Below, in pieces: positions 17,394 to 26,188 of a stretch of DNA of 64,000 nt. Under the pieces are notes generated by a model that saw only the letters and a program-made list of their open reading frames with translations, was not told the DNA's origin and did not search any database. Source of the stretch: Methanobrevibacter sp. (GTDB lineage: Archaea > Methanobacteriota > Methanobacteria > Methanobacteriales > Methanobacteriaceae); contig NZ_SUTM01000010.1 of NCBI RefSeq assembly GCF_015062935.1, forward strand, positions 26,455-90,454. The letters are read 5' to 3'. Position numbers and translations under genes: made by a program. How positions within the stretch are numbered: position 1 is the first letter of the stretch; each line of letters begins with the position of its first letter.

Positions 17394-18536
17394 TTATTCA
17401 ATTAAGCTGCTGTTTTTTGTTTCAATTTTATCTACAACTTTCTGACCGTCCATTGCCATGTCACTGAACATGTCTATTGTTTCCTTCATTTTAGGAAGTG
17501 CCTGTTCTTTGTAGATGCTTACATCTTCAATAGCCTGAAGAGCTTCTGCAAATGATGCCTTTAACACGTCAGGTGAAATCATGGTTTCTGCACTGTGTTT
17601 TTGGATTTCGCTTCCCTGCTCTTTAAGCATGTGTGAAGTTGTCTCGATGATGTTTTCTGTTGTGGCATTGAGGATGTTGATTTTATCCATTACAATCTTC
17701 TGGTCATAAAGGGCGCTTGCCACCATAACACCTGTTCTTAAAGCTGACAGGGTGACGTTTTTAGCACGGTAAACTCCACGGATAAGTTCCTTGTTGTTTC
17801 TTCTAATTACATTCAATGATACTATTCCCTGCTGATTTACAACAATCATCTGCTGCATATCCATAATCCTTTGCCTGAGAGGGAAAAGAATTTCCTCTTT
17901 TACGAATTTGATTTTATCTGCAGGAACTCCATTTATTTCCGCTTCCTGGATTTGGGCTTCGATTGACTCATCCATCTTTTTACCGAGTTCAATGTCTGCC
18001 ATCAGTTTGTTTGTTACTTCTCTTAGGTAGTTTTCCTCATTCAAAAGAGTTGTATTGTCGTTCTGTAAAACTTTGCTGCTGTGGTCCAGTGACTCAACAA
18101 TGTTGGAAATGGCTCCTTCTGCCTTTTCATATTTTTCAAAGTATTTTCTGACAGGATTTAAAAGGTCGCCTAAAAATCCTTTTTTTGTAAAGTCAACTTT
18201 GCTTGGATCAAGGTCTTTCATCTGTCTGTCAAGTTCAGCCAGTTTGTCACCGATGTTTTCAGCATCTTTTCCTCCTTTGGAAAGGTCAACGAATCTTGTA
18301 GCCAGCATCTCATTTCTGCCTGCTGATTTTGACATGTCAGACAAACCGAATGATTCTAATGGTTTTAAGATGCTTTCCCTTTCATGAGGGTCATTCAAAT
18401 CAGCGTCAAAAATTGCAACAGCATTGTCTTTAGCCTGATTTTTCAGATTGGAATTTTCCAATTTTTTCTCTTCCTCTTTTAATGTTGTTTCAACATCGCT
18501 TTTGATTTCATCTATATCTAATGAGAATTCAGCCAT
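17394..18536 (-). CDS. TelA/KlaA-family toxic-anion-resistance protein
   Basis: 380 residues from the ATG at 18536 (GGGTGA upstream; the GTG three codons earlier is part of that RBS). Almost entirely helical, with the TelA-family core NEENYLREVTNKLMADIELG, FVKEEILFPLRQRIMDMQQM, and RGVYRAKNVTLSALRTGVMVASAL. Family members are linked to tellurite, colicin or envelope-stress resistance, but the mechanism is unknown. The second gene downstream of the XpaC-like protein, as in Bacillus xpaC-yaaN, which supports a joint membrane or envelope role. No membrane segment of its own. Confidence 0.8.
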   Translation of the reverse strand: MAEFSLDIDEIKSDVETTLKEEEKKLENSNLKNQAKDNAVAIFDADLNDPHERESILKPLESFGLSDMSKSAGRNEMLATRFVDLSKGGKDAENIGDKLAELDRQMKDLDPSKVDFTKKGFLGDLLNPVRKYFEKYEKAEGAISNIVESLDHSSKVLQNDNTTLLNEENYLREVTNKLMADIELGKKMDESIEAQIQEAEINGVPADKIKFVKEEILFPLRQRIMDMQQMIVVNQQGIVSLNVIRRNNKELIRGVYRAKNVTLSALRTGVMVASALYDQKIVMDKINILNATTENIIETTSHMLKEQGSEIQKHSAETMISPDVLKASFAEALQAIEDVSIYKEQALPKMKETIDMFSDMAMDGQKVVDKIETKNSSLIE

Positions 18537-18546
18537 TTTTTTCACC

Positions 18547-19140
18547 CTAATTTAAATAATCGATTTTACCTATATCTATTTTTGAAGTAAAGTTATCTAT
18601 AACTTTTCCGTCTTTTATAATTTCTACATTAACATGATCAGGATTAGGTTTCTTGTATGTAGTATAATATCCGAAACTTATGGAGTAATCGGTATCGTAG
18701 TAGACATTTGCCAATGTTTCGGTTTCATGACCTATTTCAGTATTGTTCTTGTCCATGTATGTTGTTTTTATGTTATATCCTTTTAAATCTGATGGAACCT
18801 TGTTGAATATTGCTTCGGTATATAAAGCGTAGGATGTTTTTCCTGAACTTTCACCATCCCATCCGTCAACGTTGGATATTGTCAGGTCAACTTCATGTTT
18901 TGGTGCGTCATCTGCAGTATCTGAATTGTCATTTCCTCCAAATCCCATGGAAAGAAATATTCCTGCTCCCACTACAATAACAATAGCTATCAAAACTAAA
19001 AATATTTTTCCGTCAGAGAAAAGTCCTCCTCCGCTTTTTGATGCGCCGCTTGAACTGTCGAAAAAGTCATGTCCGCAATTTGCGCAGAAATGAGCATCCT
19101 GAGGAACAAATTCTCCACATTCTGGACATTTTTTGGTCAT
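18547..19140 (-). CDS. Zinc-ribbon, single-pass membrane protein with an outer beta domain
   Basis: 197 residues from the ATG at 19140; an upstream GTG would overlap the preceding stop as GTGA. N-terminal double zinc knuckle CPECGEFVPQDAHFCANCG, a Gly/Ser linker, one membrane helix (about 45-67), then an Asp-rich linker and an outer domain of about 110 residues with beta-strand character (VDLTISNVDGWDGE...). The layout is cytoplasmic zinc ribbon, membrane, extracellular domain. It lies between the XpaC-like and TelA-family genes and is probably co-transcribed with both. No known catalytic site. Confidence 0.6.
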   Translation of the reverse strand: MTKKCPECGEFVPQDAHFCANCGHDFFDSSSGASKSGGGLFSDGKIFLVLIAIVIVVGAGIFLSMGFGGNDNSDTADDAPKHEVDLTISNVDGWDGESSGKTSYALYTEAIFNKVPSDLKGYNIKTTYMDKNNTEIGHETETLANVYYDTDYSISFGYYTTYKKPNPDHVNVEIIKDGKVIDNFTSKIDIGKIDYLN

Positions 19141-19145
19141 TTTAA

Positions 19146-20057
19146 TCACTCTTTATAATCCTTAACTGAACTGATTAGGTCTTCCATATCATCCAGTAAG
19201 ACCTGAACCTCACCCTGTGACTCTGAGTCCGAATTGATGTTTATAACCAGTTCGTTTGTCAAATCCTCTATCTGATTTATAATCTTTTTCATGGAATCTA
19301 TTTTATTTTCAATCTCCTGTCTGATTCTTGGTGTATCTTCCACAGCCAAATCTATGATGTTTGATGCAGTATCCGCCTGAGAGTAAAATAGCTTGTTGCA
19401 GCTGTCCACCATTTTAATGAACTTGTCATATGTTATTTGAGGCGGCTTGAATTTCTTTTCAATTAGCTGTCTTACTACATTCTCCTTGACTTCAAATAGA
19501 ACCTTTAGATTGCTGATTTCATTTTCATATTTGTCCAAAGATTCAATATGATTATCCTCAATAACTTCCGCATTTACGTTTTCATCTGCAGATTTCTTGG
19601 CAGTGGTTTTTTTATCCTGTGAAACTTTAGACGGTCTTTTCCTTTTGATATTGAATATGCGGTATGCATATACCAACGGAACTATAAAGAGAACTAAAAG
19701 GATTACCGCAAACAATAAGTTCCTGATAAACAGTACTGGGATGGTTATAACTATTAAAATCAAATAATAAAAACTTAAAAGCCATGGTAGTGATTCATGC
19801 ACAAGCAATACATCTGACACATCACCAATGCCCCTGTCCAGTCTGATTTGTGAAGCTGCCCTTGAATCAGGTGCATACTGCATTATCTCACTGTCACTAA
19901 GGATGCCTTGCCTAGGCTCAATAACATATTTAACTTCAGATAATGTTTCAACACAGCTAATTAAGTTTCCTTCACAGTCATGTGCCCTGGATTGCTTAAA
20001 TGTCAGAGGTGTTGTAAGTCTTTTGATTTCCTGTGCCTTTGTAATTTTTGAAGTCAT
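19146..20057 (-). CDS. XpaC-like membrane protein with C-terminal coiled coil
   Basis: 303 residues from the ATG at 20057 (GGTGAT seven bases upstream). Two adjacent membrane helices (about 90-128), a basic stretch (KRKRPSK), a charged linker, and a long helical C-terminal domain (about 175-303) with heptad-like spacing. The C-terminal part resembles the XpaC family (named for 5-bromo-4-chloroindolyl phosphate hydrolysis), which in firmicutes sits next to a TelA-family gene. The first gene of a four-gene operon. Assignment rests on layout and neighbour as much as on sequence. Confidence 0.5.
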   Translation of the reverse strand: MTSKITKAQEIKRLTTPLTFKQSRAHDCEGNLISCVETLSEVKYVIEPRQGILSDSEIMQYAPDSRAASQIRLDRGIGDVSDVLLVHESLPWLLSFYYLILIVITIPVLFIRNLLFAVILLVLFIVPLVYAYRIFNIKRKRPSKVSQDKKTTAKKSADENVNAEVIEDNHIESLDKYENEISNLKVLFEVKENVVRQLIEKKFKPPQITYDKFIKMVDSCNKLFYSQADTASNIIDLAVEDTPRIRQEIENKIDSMKKIINQIEDLTNELVININSDSESQGEVQVLLDDMEDLISSVKDYKE

Positions 20058-20124
20058 ATTGCATATCACCAATGATTAATATTATTGCATTAACACTTTT
20101 TAAATATATGTATTAATATTGTTA

Positions 20125-20568
20125 TTAATCATCGAATTGCTTTTCAAGCAAAATTGTTACAGGACCATTGTTCAGTAGGTCCACTTTCATGAATGCTCCG
20201 AAAACTCCTGTTTCGACTTCGACATATTCACGGCACTTTTCGACAAAGTAATCGAACAGTTCTGTTGCCCTGTCCGGTGCCAAAGCCCTGTGAAATGATG
20301 GCCTGTACTTTTTGACCTTGCCGTATAATGTGAATTGAGGAACAAGCAGCAGCTTTCCCCCAACATCAATTACGGACCTGTTCATGCGCCCGTCATCATC
20401 TGCAAATACCCTTAACTTGGCCACTTTACGAGCAAGATAATCGGCTTCCCTATGTGTGTCGTTTTCACCGAATCCGACCAGAACCATCAGACCTTCATCA
20501 ATACGCCCCGTGATTTCTCCTTCTACTTCAACACTTGCATGTGTTACTCGTTGAACTACCAGTTTCAT
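20125..20568 (-). CDS. dtd: D-aminoacyl-tRNA deacylase, bacterial type
   Basis: 147 residues, the full length of the family. MKLVVQRVTHASVEVEGE at the start and NGPVT near the end (cross-subunit Gly-cis-Pro motif) identify Dtd, which removes D-amino acids, and glycine from tRNA-Ala, after mischarging. The usual SQFTLY motif reads PQFTLY here, so the conserved Ser is Pro. Archaea more often have the unrelated Dtd2, so this is probably a bacterial acquisition. Its ATG overlaps the SstT stop as ATGA, tying it to a serine/threonine transporter. Confidence 0.88.
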   Translation of the reverse strand: MKLVVQRVTHASVEVEGEITGRIDEGLMVLVGFGENDTHREADYLARKVAKLRVFADDDGRMNRSVIDVGGKLLLVPQFTLYGKVKKYRPSFHRALAPDRATELFDYFVEKCREYVEVETGVFGAFMKVDLLNNGPVTILLEKQFDD

Positions 20569-21803
20569 TTTGCAAATTCTCCTAAGAAATTGACCGGTTC
20601 GTCTCTTTTTGACCTTTCATAATATTCCGCTGTTGCTGAAAACAATGCGTCTCCTGCTGAGTTGAGTGCTGTTTCACAGGAATCCTGAATTACTCCTATG
20701 ATGAATCCGACCGCCACTGCCTGCATGGAAATATCGGCAGATATTCCGAAAAGAGAACATGCCATTGGAATAAGAAGAAGTGATCCTCCTGCAACTCCTG
20801 ATGAACCGCATGCACCCAGTGTGGATATTATGCACAGTACAACCGCTAAAGGAAGTGCGACATGAATTCCGATTGTATGACATACGGCAAGTGTCATTAC
20901 AGTAATTGTTACTGCCGCACCTTCCATGTTGATTGTGGAACCTAAAGGAATACTTATTGAATAGAAATCCTTGTCAAGACCCAGTTTTCTGCACAGTTCC
21001 ATATTTACAGGAACGTTAGCTGCTGAACTTCTTGAGAAAAATGCAGTGATTCCACTTTCCCTAAGACATGTCAATACCAACGGATAAGGATTGCGCTTCA
21101 GTGTAAATCCTGCTATCAGAGGATCTGTGACAAAGGCAACGAATGCAATGCATCCAACCAAAAGAAGAATCAGCTGACCGTATTGGGTGAAAATTCCAAG
21201 TCCACTTTCGGAAACTGAAGTGAATACCAAACCCATTACACCGAAGGGTGCACATTGGATGATTGCACGGACAACTCTTGTAATCGCTTCTGCAAAATCG
21301 GACATGACCGCTTTGGTTCCAGTGATTGCGACATTCTTAAGGGCCAAGCCCACAACAACTGACCAGAATAATATTCCAAGATATTCCCCTTCTGTCAATG
21401 ATTTTAAAGGATTCTGGAAAATATTCAGAAGAAGATTTGTAACTATCTCTTCAAGCCCGCTTGGAGCTGTAACATTGCTGACTGAAGACAAATGCATTGA
21501 AACCGGAAACATGTAACTTCCGATGATGGCCACCATAGCTGCCAAAAAGGTACTGAACAGATATAATATAATTACTGTTTTAAATCTGTCTGCAATTCCG
21601 CTTTTAGCCTTTGAAATAGCTGAACAAACCAATATAAATACCAATATAGGTGCTATAGCTTTTAAGGCACTTACAAACAATTGCCCCGGCAAACCTATTA
21701 TATCGTATTGTGGAACGAATATTCCCAGGATTGCACCGATAATCAAACCGATGACAATTCTTAAAATAAGACTTGTTTCAGTCCATTTTTTAATAATGCT
21801 CAT
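20565..21803 (-). CDS. sstT: Serine/threonine:Na+ symporter, DAACS family
   Basis: 412 residues with eight or so membrane helices and two re-entrant regions. The motif STINMEGAAVTITVMTLAV with GSSGVAGGSLLLIPMA is the substrate- and Na+-binding region of dicarboxylate/amino-acid:cation symporters; the whole sequence reads as SstT rather than GltP. Predicted to import L-serine and L-threonine with Na+. RBS GGTGGATTGA directly precedes the ATG. It starts 14 bp after the malate dehydrogenase gene and overlaps dtd by 4 bp, so the three form an operon. Confidence 0.85.
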   Translation of the reverse strand: MSIIKKWTETSLILRIVIGLIIGAILGIFVPQYDIIGLPGQLFVSALKAIAPILVFILVCSAISKAKSGIADRFKTVIILYLFSTFLAAMVAIIGSYMFPVSMHLSSVSNVTAPSGLEEIVTNLLLNIFQNPLKSLTEGEYLGILFWSVVVGLALKNVAITGTKAVMSDFAEAITRVVRAIIQCAPFGVMGLVFTSVSESGLGIFTQYGQLILLLVGCIAFVAFVTDPLIAGFTLKRNPYPLVLTCLRESGITAFFSRSSAANVPVNMELCRKLGLDKDFYSISIPLGSTINMEGAAVTITVMTLAVCHTIGIHVALPLAVVLCIISTLGACGSSGVAGGSLLLIPMACSLFGISADISMQAVAVGFIIGVIQDSCETALNSAGDALFSATAEYYERSKRDEPVNFLGEFAK

Positions 21804-21817
21804 TCAATCCACCTAAA

Positions 21818-22768
21818 CTACAAATTCAGACTATCTAAGACTTCGTCTGTTGTTTCTTTTACAACATTTGCGGCTTCTTGGAACTGTTTGAGTTCATAAT
21901 CATTCATATGAAGTGGAACAATCATTGCTACGCCCTTTTTAGACAATACAGCAGGCACACCCAATGACACATCCCAAACATCACCAATTTCACCTTCTAG
22001 AAATGCTGAAACAGTAAGCAGTTTGTGGGAATCTGTAATTATTGTAGATATCAAATTTGAAATAGCGAATGAAGGACCGTATTCTGTCGCTCCCTTTTTA
22101 GAAATTATAGTGTTTCCAGCTTTTTTAAGTCTGTTTATTAATCTTGGAACTTCCATGTCAACGCTTTTTACGAAATACTTTAATGGAATACCACCAATGG
22201 TTGTTGAACTTAAAAGAGGAACCATATGGTCCCCATGTTCACCGATAACCCTTGTGTGAACTTCTGAACTGTTAATGTTAATCTGCCTTGAGAAGTAAGC
22301 TTTAAGTCTCAAGGAGTCAAGGTGATTTCCAATACCGATTACCTTGGTTTTCTTAAATCCTGATGCCTTCAATGCGACTGTTGTCATAACATCAACAGGA
22401 TTTGTAGCTACCATCAAAATGCAATCAGGTGCATGTATCGCTACATTGCGTGCATATTCATAGACTATTTCACCGTTTGGTATTGCCAGATCACGTCTGT
22501 TCATTCCCTCTTCACGATGAATTCCAGCTGTTATCAATACGATTGCAGAATCTTTAAGGTCATTGTAATCTGATGACGGTGTTAGCTTGCAATCAATGTC
22601 CTCTGCGGCCAATGCATCATACATGTCAAATGTTTCCCCCCTTGCCTTTTCAACACTTTGAGGCCTTGCAAAAAATACTATTTCATCTACAGTATCGGCT
22701 CTTGCAAGTGTGAATGCAACATTTTTTCCAATAATGCCTGTTGACCCCATTATTGTTACTTTTACCAT
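21818..22768 (-). CDS. mdh: Malate dehydrogenase (LDH/MDH family)
   Basis: 316 residues. Nucleotide-binding GSTGIIG (8-14), catalytic His178 in GEHGD, Asp151 in HLD, and the specificity loop AGIHREEGMNRRDL with Arg85 at the position that selects malate over lactate. Interconverts malate and oxaloacetate with NAD(P); in methanogens this serves the reductive branch of the incomplete TCA pathway. First gene of the operon with sstT and dtd. I see no clear Shine-Dalgarno sequence, so the message may be leaderless or have a short leader. Confidence 0.88.
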   Translation of the reverse strand: MVKVTIMGSTGIIGKNVAFTLARADTVDEIVFFARPQSVEKARGETFDMYDALAAEDIDCKLTPSSDYNDLKDSAIVLITAGIHREEGMNRRDLAIPNGEIVYEYARNVAIHAPDCILMVATNPVDVMTTVALKASGFKKTKVIGIGNHLDSLRLKAYFSRQININSSEVHTRVIGEHGDHMVPLLSSTTIGGIPLKYFVKSVDMEVPRLINRLKKAGNTIISKKGATEYGPSFAISNLISTIITDSHKLLTVSAFLEGEIGDVWDVSLGVPAVLSKKGVAMIVPLHMNDYELKQFQEAANVVKETTDEVLDSLNL

Positions 22769-22956
22769 AATGTTAATATTAGTTTTTAATATAAAAATAG
22801 TTAACTAACATAATAAAATAATAAAATAATCCTAAAATAAATTAAAAAAATTTTAAACATTTCTAAGTTTTTTTAAGTAAAAATACGGTTTTGTTAAACC
22901 AGCAATAGTTTTAAATAAGTAAAACAAAGTAATATCTAATAAATGAGGTTGAAAAT

Positions 22957-23607
22957 ATGGAAGACAGCGAACTGAAAATGGAAACTAAATGTTATGATGC
23001 CAATGAATACGGATATCTGTATGGGCTTAACAAAAAAATACCTGATGAGGAATTTGAAAAGGTTAAACCTTATTTTAGAAAATTCAAAAGGATGGACTTT
23101 GTAGAAGGTAACGTCCAGGTTACAGGAAGACCTGAAGGATGGAGATGCCTTGAAAAAGATGTCGCTAAAGTTGAAGAAATTCTTGGTATTACAAACACAC
23201 TGGAAAAAAGGCAGAATAAAATAAAAGAAGCATTCGCAGACCCGATTAAAAAGGCAAATCTGAAAGACAAGTCATATGAATGGCTGACAATGCTGTTTCA
23301 AAAAACAGGAACACGTCCTCAGCAGGACCTATCCAGACTGGCTGTCCATTCAACAAAAATATATGATCCTCTTGATAGCTTCAAGAACGGGGCAAAGGAC
23401 GGTGAAGGGGAACTTTTCATATACACTCCACACGGAATGTGGTACATCATCAACAATAGCGGCGAGTATTCTGACTTAAGCCTGAACAATGTCAAAACAC
23501 CACAGGGCGGAGCAATCGGCCACAGACTGATGTATGACGATTTGATTGACAGATTAATTAGAATATATACTGAAGAAAATGAATACAGCGGTGAAAAATT
23601 ATACTGA
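22957..23607 (+). CDS. Conserved-looking cytoplasmic protein, function unknown
   Basis: 216 residues. No signal peptide or membrane segment. The N-terminal half is Lys/Glu-rich and helical; the C-terminal half contains an aromatic segment (ELFIYTPHGMWYIINNSG) and ends in a charged helix (DLIDRLIRIYTEEN). GAGGTTG precedes the ATG at good spacing. It stands alone, divergent from malate dehydrogenase and convergent with the zinc-ribbon gene downstream, 10 bp away. I recognise no family. Confidence 0.5.
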   Translation: MEDSELKMETKCYDANEYGYLYGLNKKIPDEEFEKVKPYFRKFKRMDFVEGNVQVTGRPEGWRCLEKDVAKVEEILGITNTLEKRQNKIKEAFADPIKKANLKDKSYEWLTMLFQKTGTRPQQDLSRLAVHSTKIYDPLDSFKNGAKDGEGELFIYTPHGMWYIINNSGEYSDLSLNNVKTPQGGAIGHRLMYDDLIDRLIRIYTEENEYSGEKLY

Positions 23608-23617
23608 TTTTTCACCA

Positions 23618-23875
23618 TCATTTAAATAAAATATAAAGTGAAACAGCCATCAAAATCACCACAACAACTATTGCCAGAATCCAGTTAACGAAAGCATAGA
23701 TTAAAGCACCTATTAAAAAAATTATCAGATATACAAAAACGGCAATATTGCTTTTGTGATATATTGAATTTATGCGGCCGATGGAATTGTTATCAAGTTT
23801 CAAACCGCAGTTGCTGCATATCCTTTCCTGAGGAGAAATTATCTTGTTGCAGTTAGGGCATCTATCTACTGACAT
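23618..23875 (-). CDS. Small zinc-ribbon membrane protein
   Basis: 85 residues. Zinc ribbon CPNCNKIISPQERICSNCG at the N-terminus, then two closely spaced membrane helices (about 43-62 and 65-84). Such zinc-ribbon plus two-helix proteins are common and unassigned in methanogens. It is divergent from the amidohydrolase gene with which it shares the upstream region, and convergent with the 216-residue gene. Confidence 0.6.
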   Translation of the reverse strand: MSVDRCPNCNKIISPQERICSNCGLKLDNNSIGRINSIYHKSNIAVFVYLIIFLIGALIYAFVNWILAIVVVVILMAVSLYILFK

Positions 23876-23963
23876 GATTAATAATTATATATTCAAATCA
23901 ATTAAATATTTTATTGATAAACTACAAACATTTAATTTAATTATTATAAGGTGGTTTAATTAT

Positions 23964-24761
23964 ATGCAAAAAATTGTAAATGCACATTGTCACATTTATC
24001 CGGAAAAGATAGCTGATAAGGCAGTACTTGGAATAAGAGATTTCTATGATTTGGACATGTCACTGAACGGAAAGCTTGATGATTTAATCAGGGACGGCAG
24101 TGAAGTTGGAGTAACACACTATCTTGTCCATTCAGTTGCAACAACACCAAAACAGGTGAAATCAATTAATGAATTCATTGCAGAGTCAGTCAATATGCAT
24201 CCGGACATTTTCACAGGTTTCGGAACACTTCACCCTGACAGTAATGACATTCAGGGAGATTTTGACCACCTCATTGAACTTGGCCTTAAAGGAGTCAAAC
24301 TGCATCCTGATTTCCAGAGATTTGCAATGAACGAAGAGCGTGCATTCAAAATCGGTGAAGTGGTAAGCGAAGGTGAAGTTCCTATGCTTGTTCACTGCGG
24401 TGATTTCAGATACAACTTCTCAAATCCAGACCAGATTAAACCATTTTTAGACAAGTTCCCTGATATTCCTTTTATCGGAGCTCATTTTGCAGGCTGGAGC
24501 ATATGGGAAGAGGCAACAGAAAAGCTTGCAGGCGCTCCTAACCTCTATGTCGATTTAAGTTCAAGCCTGTATGCACTGTCCAGTGAAAAGGCACTTGAGC
24601 TGATACATGCTTATGGTGCAGATAGGGTTTTATGGGGTACAGACTATCCGATGTGGGAATCAAAAAGCGAAATGGAATACTTCAATAAAATCGACCTTAC
24701 AGAAAAAGAAAGATCCCAGATTCTTTGGGAAAATGCATATAAACTTTTAGGATTGGACTGA
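23964..24761 (+). CDS. Amidohydrolase-2 family metal-dependent hydrolase
   Basis: 265 residues from the ATG at 23964, with AAGGTGG upstream; the longer open frame overlaps the divergent gene. A TIM-barrel hydrolase: metal ligands HCHIYP (His-x-His) at the N-terminus, KGVKLHPDFQ, LVHCGD, GAHFAGW (His) and the Asp in LWGTDYPMW near the end. This is the amidohydrolase_2 (ACMSD-like) pattern; the family decarboxylates or hydrolyses small acids. Substrate unknown. A T-run follows the stop codon. Confidence 0.75.
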   Translation: MQKIVNAHCHIYPEKIADKAVLGIRDFYDLDMSLNGKLDDLIRDGSEVGVTHYLVHSVATTPKQVKSINEFIAESVNMHPDIFTGFGTLHPDSNDIQGDFDHLIELGLKGVKLHPDFQRFAMNEERAFKIGEVVSEGEVPMLVHCGDFRYNFSNPDQIKPFLDKFPDIPFIGAHFAGWSIWEEATEKLAGAPNLYVDLSSSLYALSSEKALELIHAYGADRVLWGTDYPMWESKSEMEYFNKIDLTEKERSQILWENAYKLLGLD

Positions 24762-25144
24762 AAGTTTATATTTTTTTATTTTGCACCACCAGATTATTCA
24801 GATTTGAAATTCTGCCACAGCCAGCCATTATCAACCCATATAAATCACCACTTCATATATTATACCTATACGGTTGATAAAATTAATTAAAATAATATTT
24901 AAATATAATGAAAAACAATGAAAAGTTATATTGAAAAACCATCCTAAAAAATACCTAAATGTCATGTCAATAATTTTTGATAATATTTAATTTTTGTTTA
25001 AATTTAGTATTTATTGATTTTAACAGTTAAAGTTTGTCTAAACAAAATTTTAACCATTTTAAAAACATTTATATACCAAATAAGCCCTTATATTAATTTA
25101 ATGATAAAATATTTTAGTTTAATTACTAATATAGGAGGTCCACT
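24762..25144 (+). promoter_or_regulatory. Upstream region of the MsvR-like regulator
   Basis: No gene is supported here. A TATA-like box TTTATATA lies at 25068-25075, about 70 bp before the start codon. A 14-base inverted repeat TTTGT-CTAA-ACAAA lies at 25033-25046, just upstream of the TATA box, where an operator could act. AGGAGGT stands 7 bases before the ATG. The first 100 bases are less AT-rich and contain only a 20-codon minus-strand ORF that I do not trust. Confidence 0.4.
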
Positions 25145-25912
25145 ATGACTACCTCAAACCCGATACAGATTATATTAAACCAAAATAAACCCGACCAGAA
25201 AATGGTTGGAATAGACATTATCAAAAGTCCGATGAAATATGAGCTATTAGACCTGCTTAGGCATGATGAGATGAATTTTGATGAAATAGTTGAAAACACA
25301 TCAAAATCAAAAGCCAGCGTATCTATGCACCTAAGAGATTTACGAGAAGAGGGTATTGTAGACTATAAAGCAGACCCGACAGATAATCGAAAAAAGATTT
25401 TTTACTTAAAATCTGATTTTCTAGGATCAATTGATTCCAATAAAATCAAAAAAGCACAAAAAGACCAGACAGAAATTTTAATCAGCGATTTTGAAGACAA
25501 TGATGAAGTAGACTACACTACCCTCTTAACTCATATATTCAAGTCATTACTGATGGAATACGGAATGGATATGTCTCCGATATTGCAGAAACTCGGAAAT
25601 CATATTGGAGAATACATATTCAACCAACTATATGATGAGGATCTTGAGATATTTGCAGACAATATCTCATCCTACTGGCAGAAAAACAAGCTTGGAAAAC
25701 TATATTTTAAAATGGGGGCAATAATCAAGGTAACCTGCATTGACTGTTTTGAATCAAGAAGCATGCAAAAATCAGGAACTCCAATATGCAATATCGAAAA
25801 GGGAATCCTTGAAACCCTATTCAATAAATTCTTTAAACTTGACCTTAACATTGAGGAAATACAGTGCTACGCAATGGGAGACGAAAAGTGCGTTTTTGAG
25901 ATTCAACCTTAA
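25145..25912 (+). CDS. MsvR-like redox-sensing transcription regulator (ArsR HTH plus V4R domain)
   Basis: 255 residues. Residues 20-100 are a winged helix (SPMKYELLDLLRHDE, then SKASVSMHLRDLREEGIVDY). Residues 115-255 form a V4R domain with five Cys: 198, 201, 215, 241 and 249 (TCIDC, PICN, IQCY, EKCV). This domain order with C-terminal Cys is that of MsvR, the methanogen-specific regulator that senses redox state through thiols and represses its own and oxidative-stress promoters. Strong RBS AGGAGGT. A small gene follows after 12 bp. I could not see the published MsvR box upstream. Several other redox genes nearby are candidate targets, which is inference. Confidence 0.7.
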   Translation: MTTSNPIQIILNQNKPDQKMVGIDIIKSPMKYELLDLLRHDEMNFDEIVENTSKSKASVSMHLRDLREEGIVDYKADPTDNRKKIFYLKSDFLGSIDSNKIKKAQKDQTEILISDFEDNDEVDYTTLLTHIFKSLLMEYGMDMSPILQKLGNHIGEYIFNQLYDEDLEIFADNISSYWQKNKLGKLYFKMGAIIKVTCIDCFESRSMQKSGTPICNIEKGILETLFNKFFKLDLNIEEIQCYAMGDEKCVFEIQP

Positions 25913-25924
25913 ACAGGGGATATA

Positions 25925-26188
25925 ATGACAACCATAAAAGAAATACTGCTGAAAAAAATCGAAGATTACAAAAAGGCACAATTACTTCAAACAATACTGC
26001 TTGAGCAAGGTTTCAAATGTTTTGTTGAAGTCGATTCGAAATTCGTCAGAATTGAGGAACTGGACAACAATATCTCATTAACAGACAAGAAACTTTCAGA
26101 AATTCTGGAAATAAACCATATACAATCTGCCAAAATTAGAACTGAAATAGGGATGTACAATGTTTTCTACATCCCTATCCCCTGTTAA
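25925..26188 (+). CDS. Small protein co-transcribed with the MsvR-like regulator
   Basis: 87 residues, ATG with GGGGAT six bases upstream, 12 bp after the regulator. A helix-rich N-terminus (KEILLKKIEDYKKAQLLQTILLEQGF) is followed by short strands (KCFVEVDSKFVRIEEL) and ends FYIPIPC, with a C-terminal Cys. No family recognised. The last 14 bp overlap the NUDIX gene on the other strand, and the last codons form a perfect hairpin. An operon partner of the redox regulator, perhaps a modulator; this is inferred from position only. Confidence 0.5.
   Translation: MTTIKEILLKKIEDYKKAQLLQTILLEQGFKCFVEVDSKFVRIEELDNNISLTDKKLSEILEINHIQSAKIRTEIGMYNVFYIPIPC
26147..26178. terminator. Perfect 11-bp hairpin inside two converging genes
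   Basis: ATAGGGATGTA (26147-26157) and TACATCCCTAT (26168-26178) pair without mismatch over a 10-base loop. The hairpin lies inside the last codons of the 87-residue gene and covers the stop codon of the NUDIX gene. Probably a bidirectional transcription end signal; no T-run is obvious on the plus strand. Confidence 0.5.

Noticed and set aside
17394..18536. Tellurite resistance as the function of the TelA-family gene
   Set aside because: The name comes from plasmid phenotypes; nothing in the sequence or context shows tellurite handling.
24785..24862. 20-codon minus-strand ORF after the amidohydrolase gene
   Set aside because: Too short, without a recognisable product; only a weak RBS-like GGGTTGAT precedes it.
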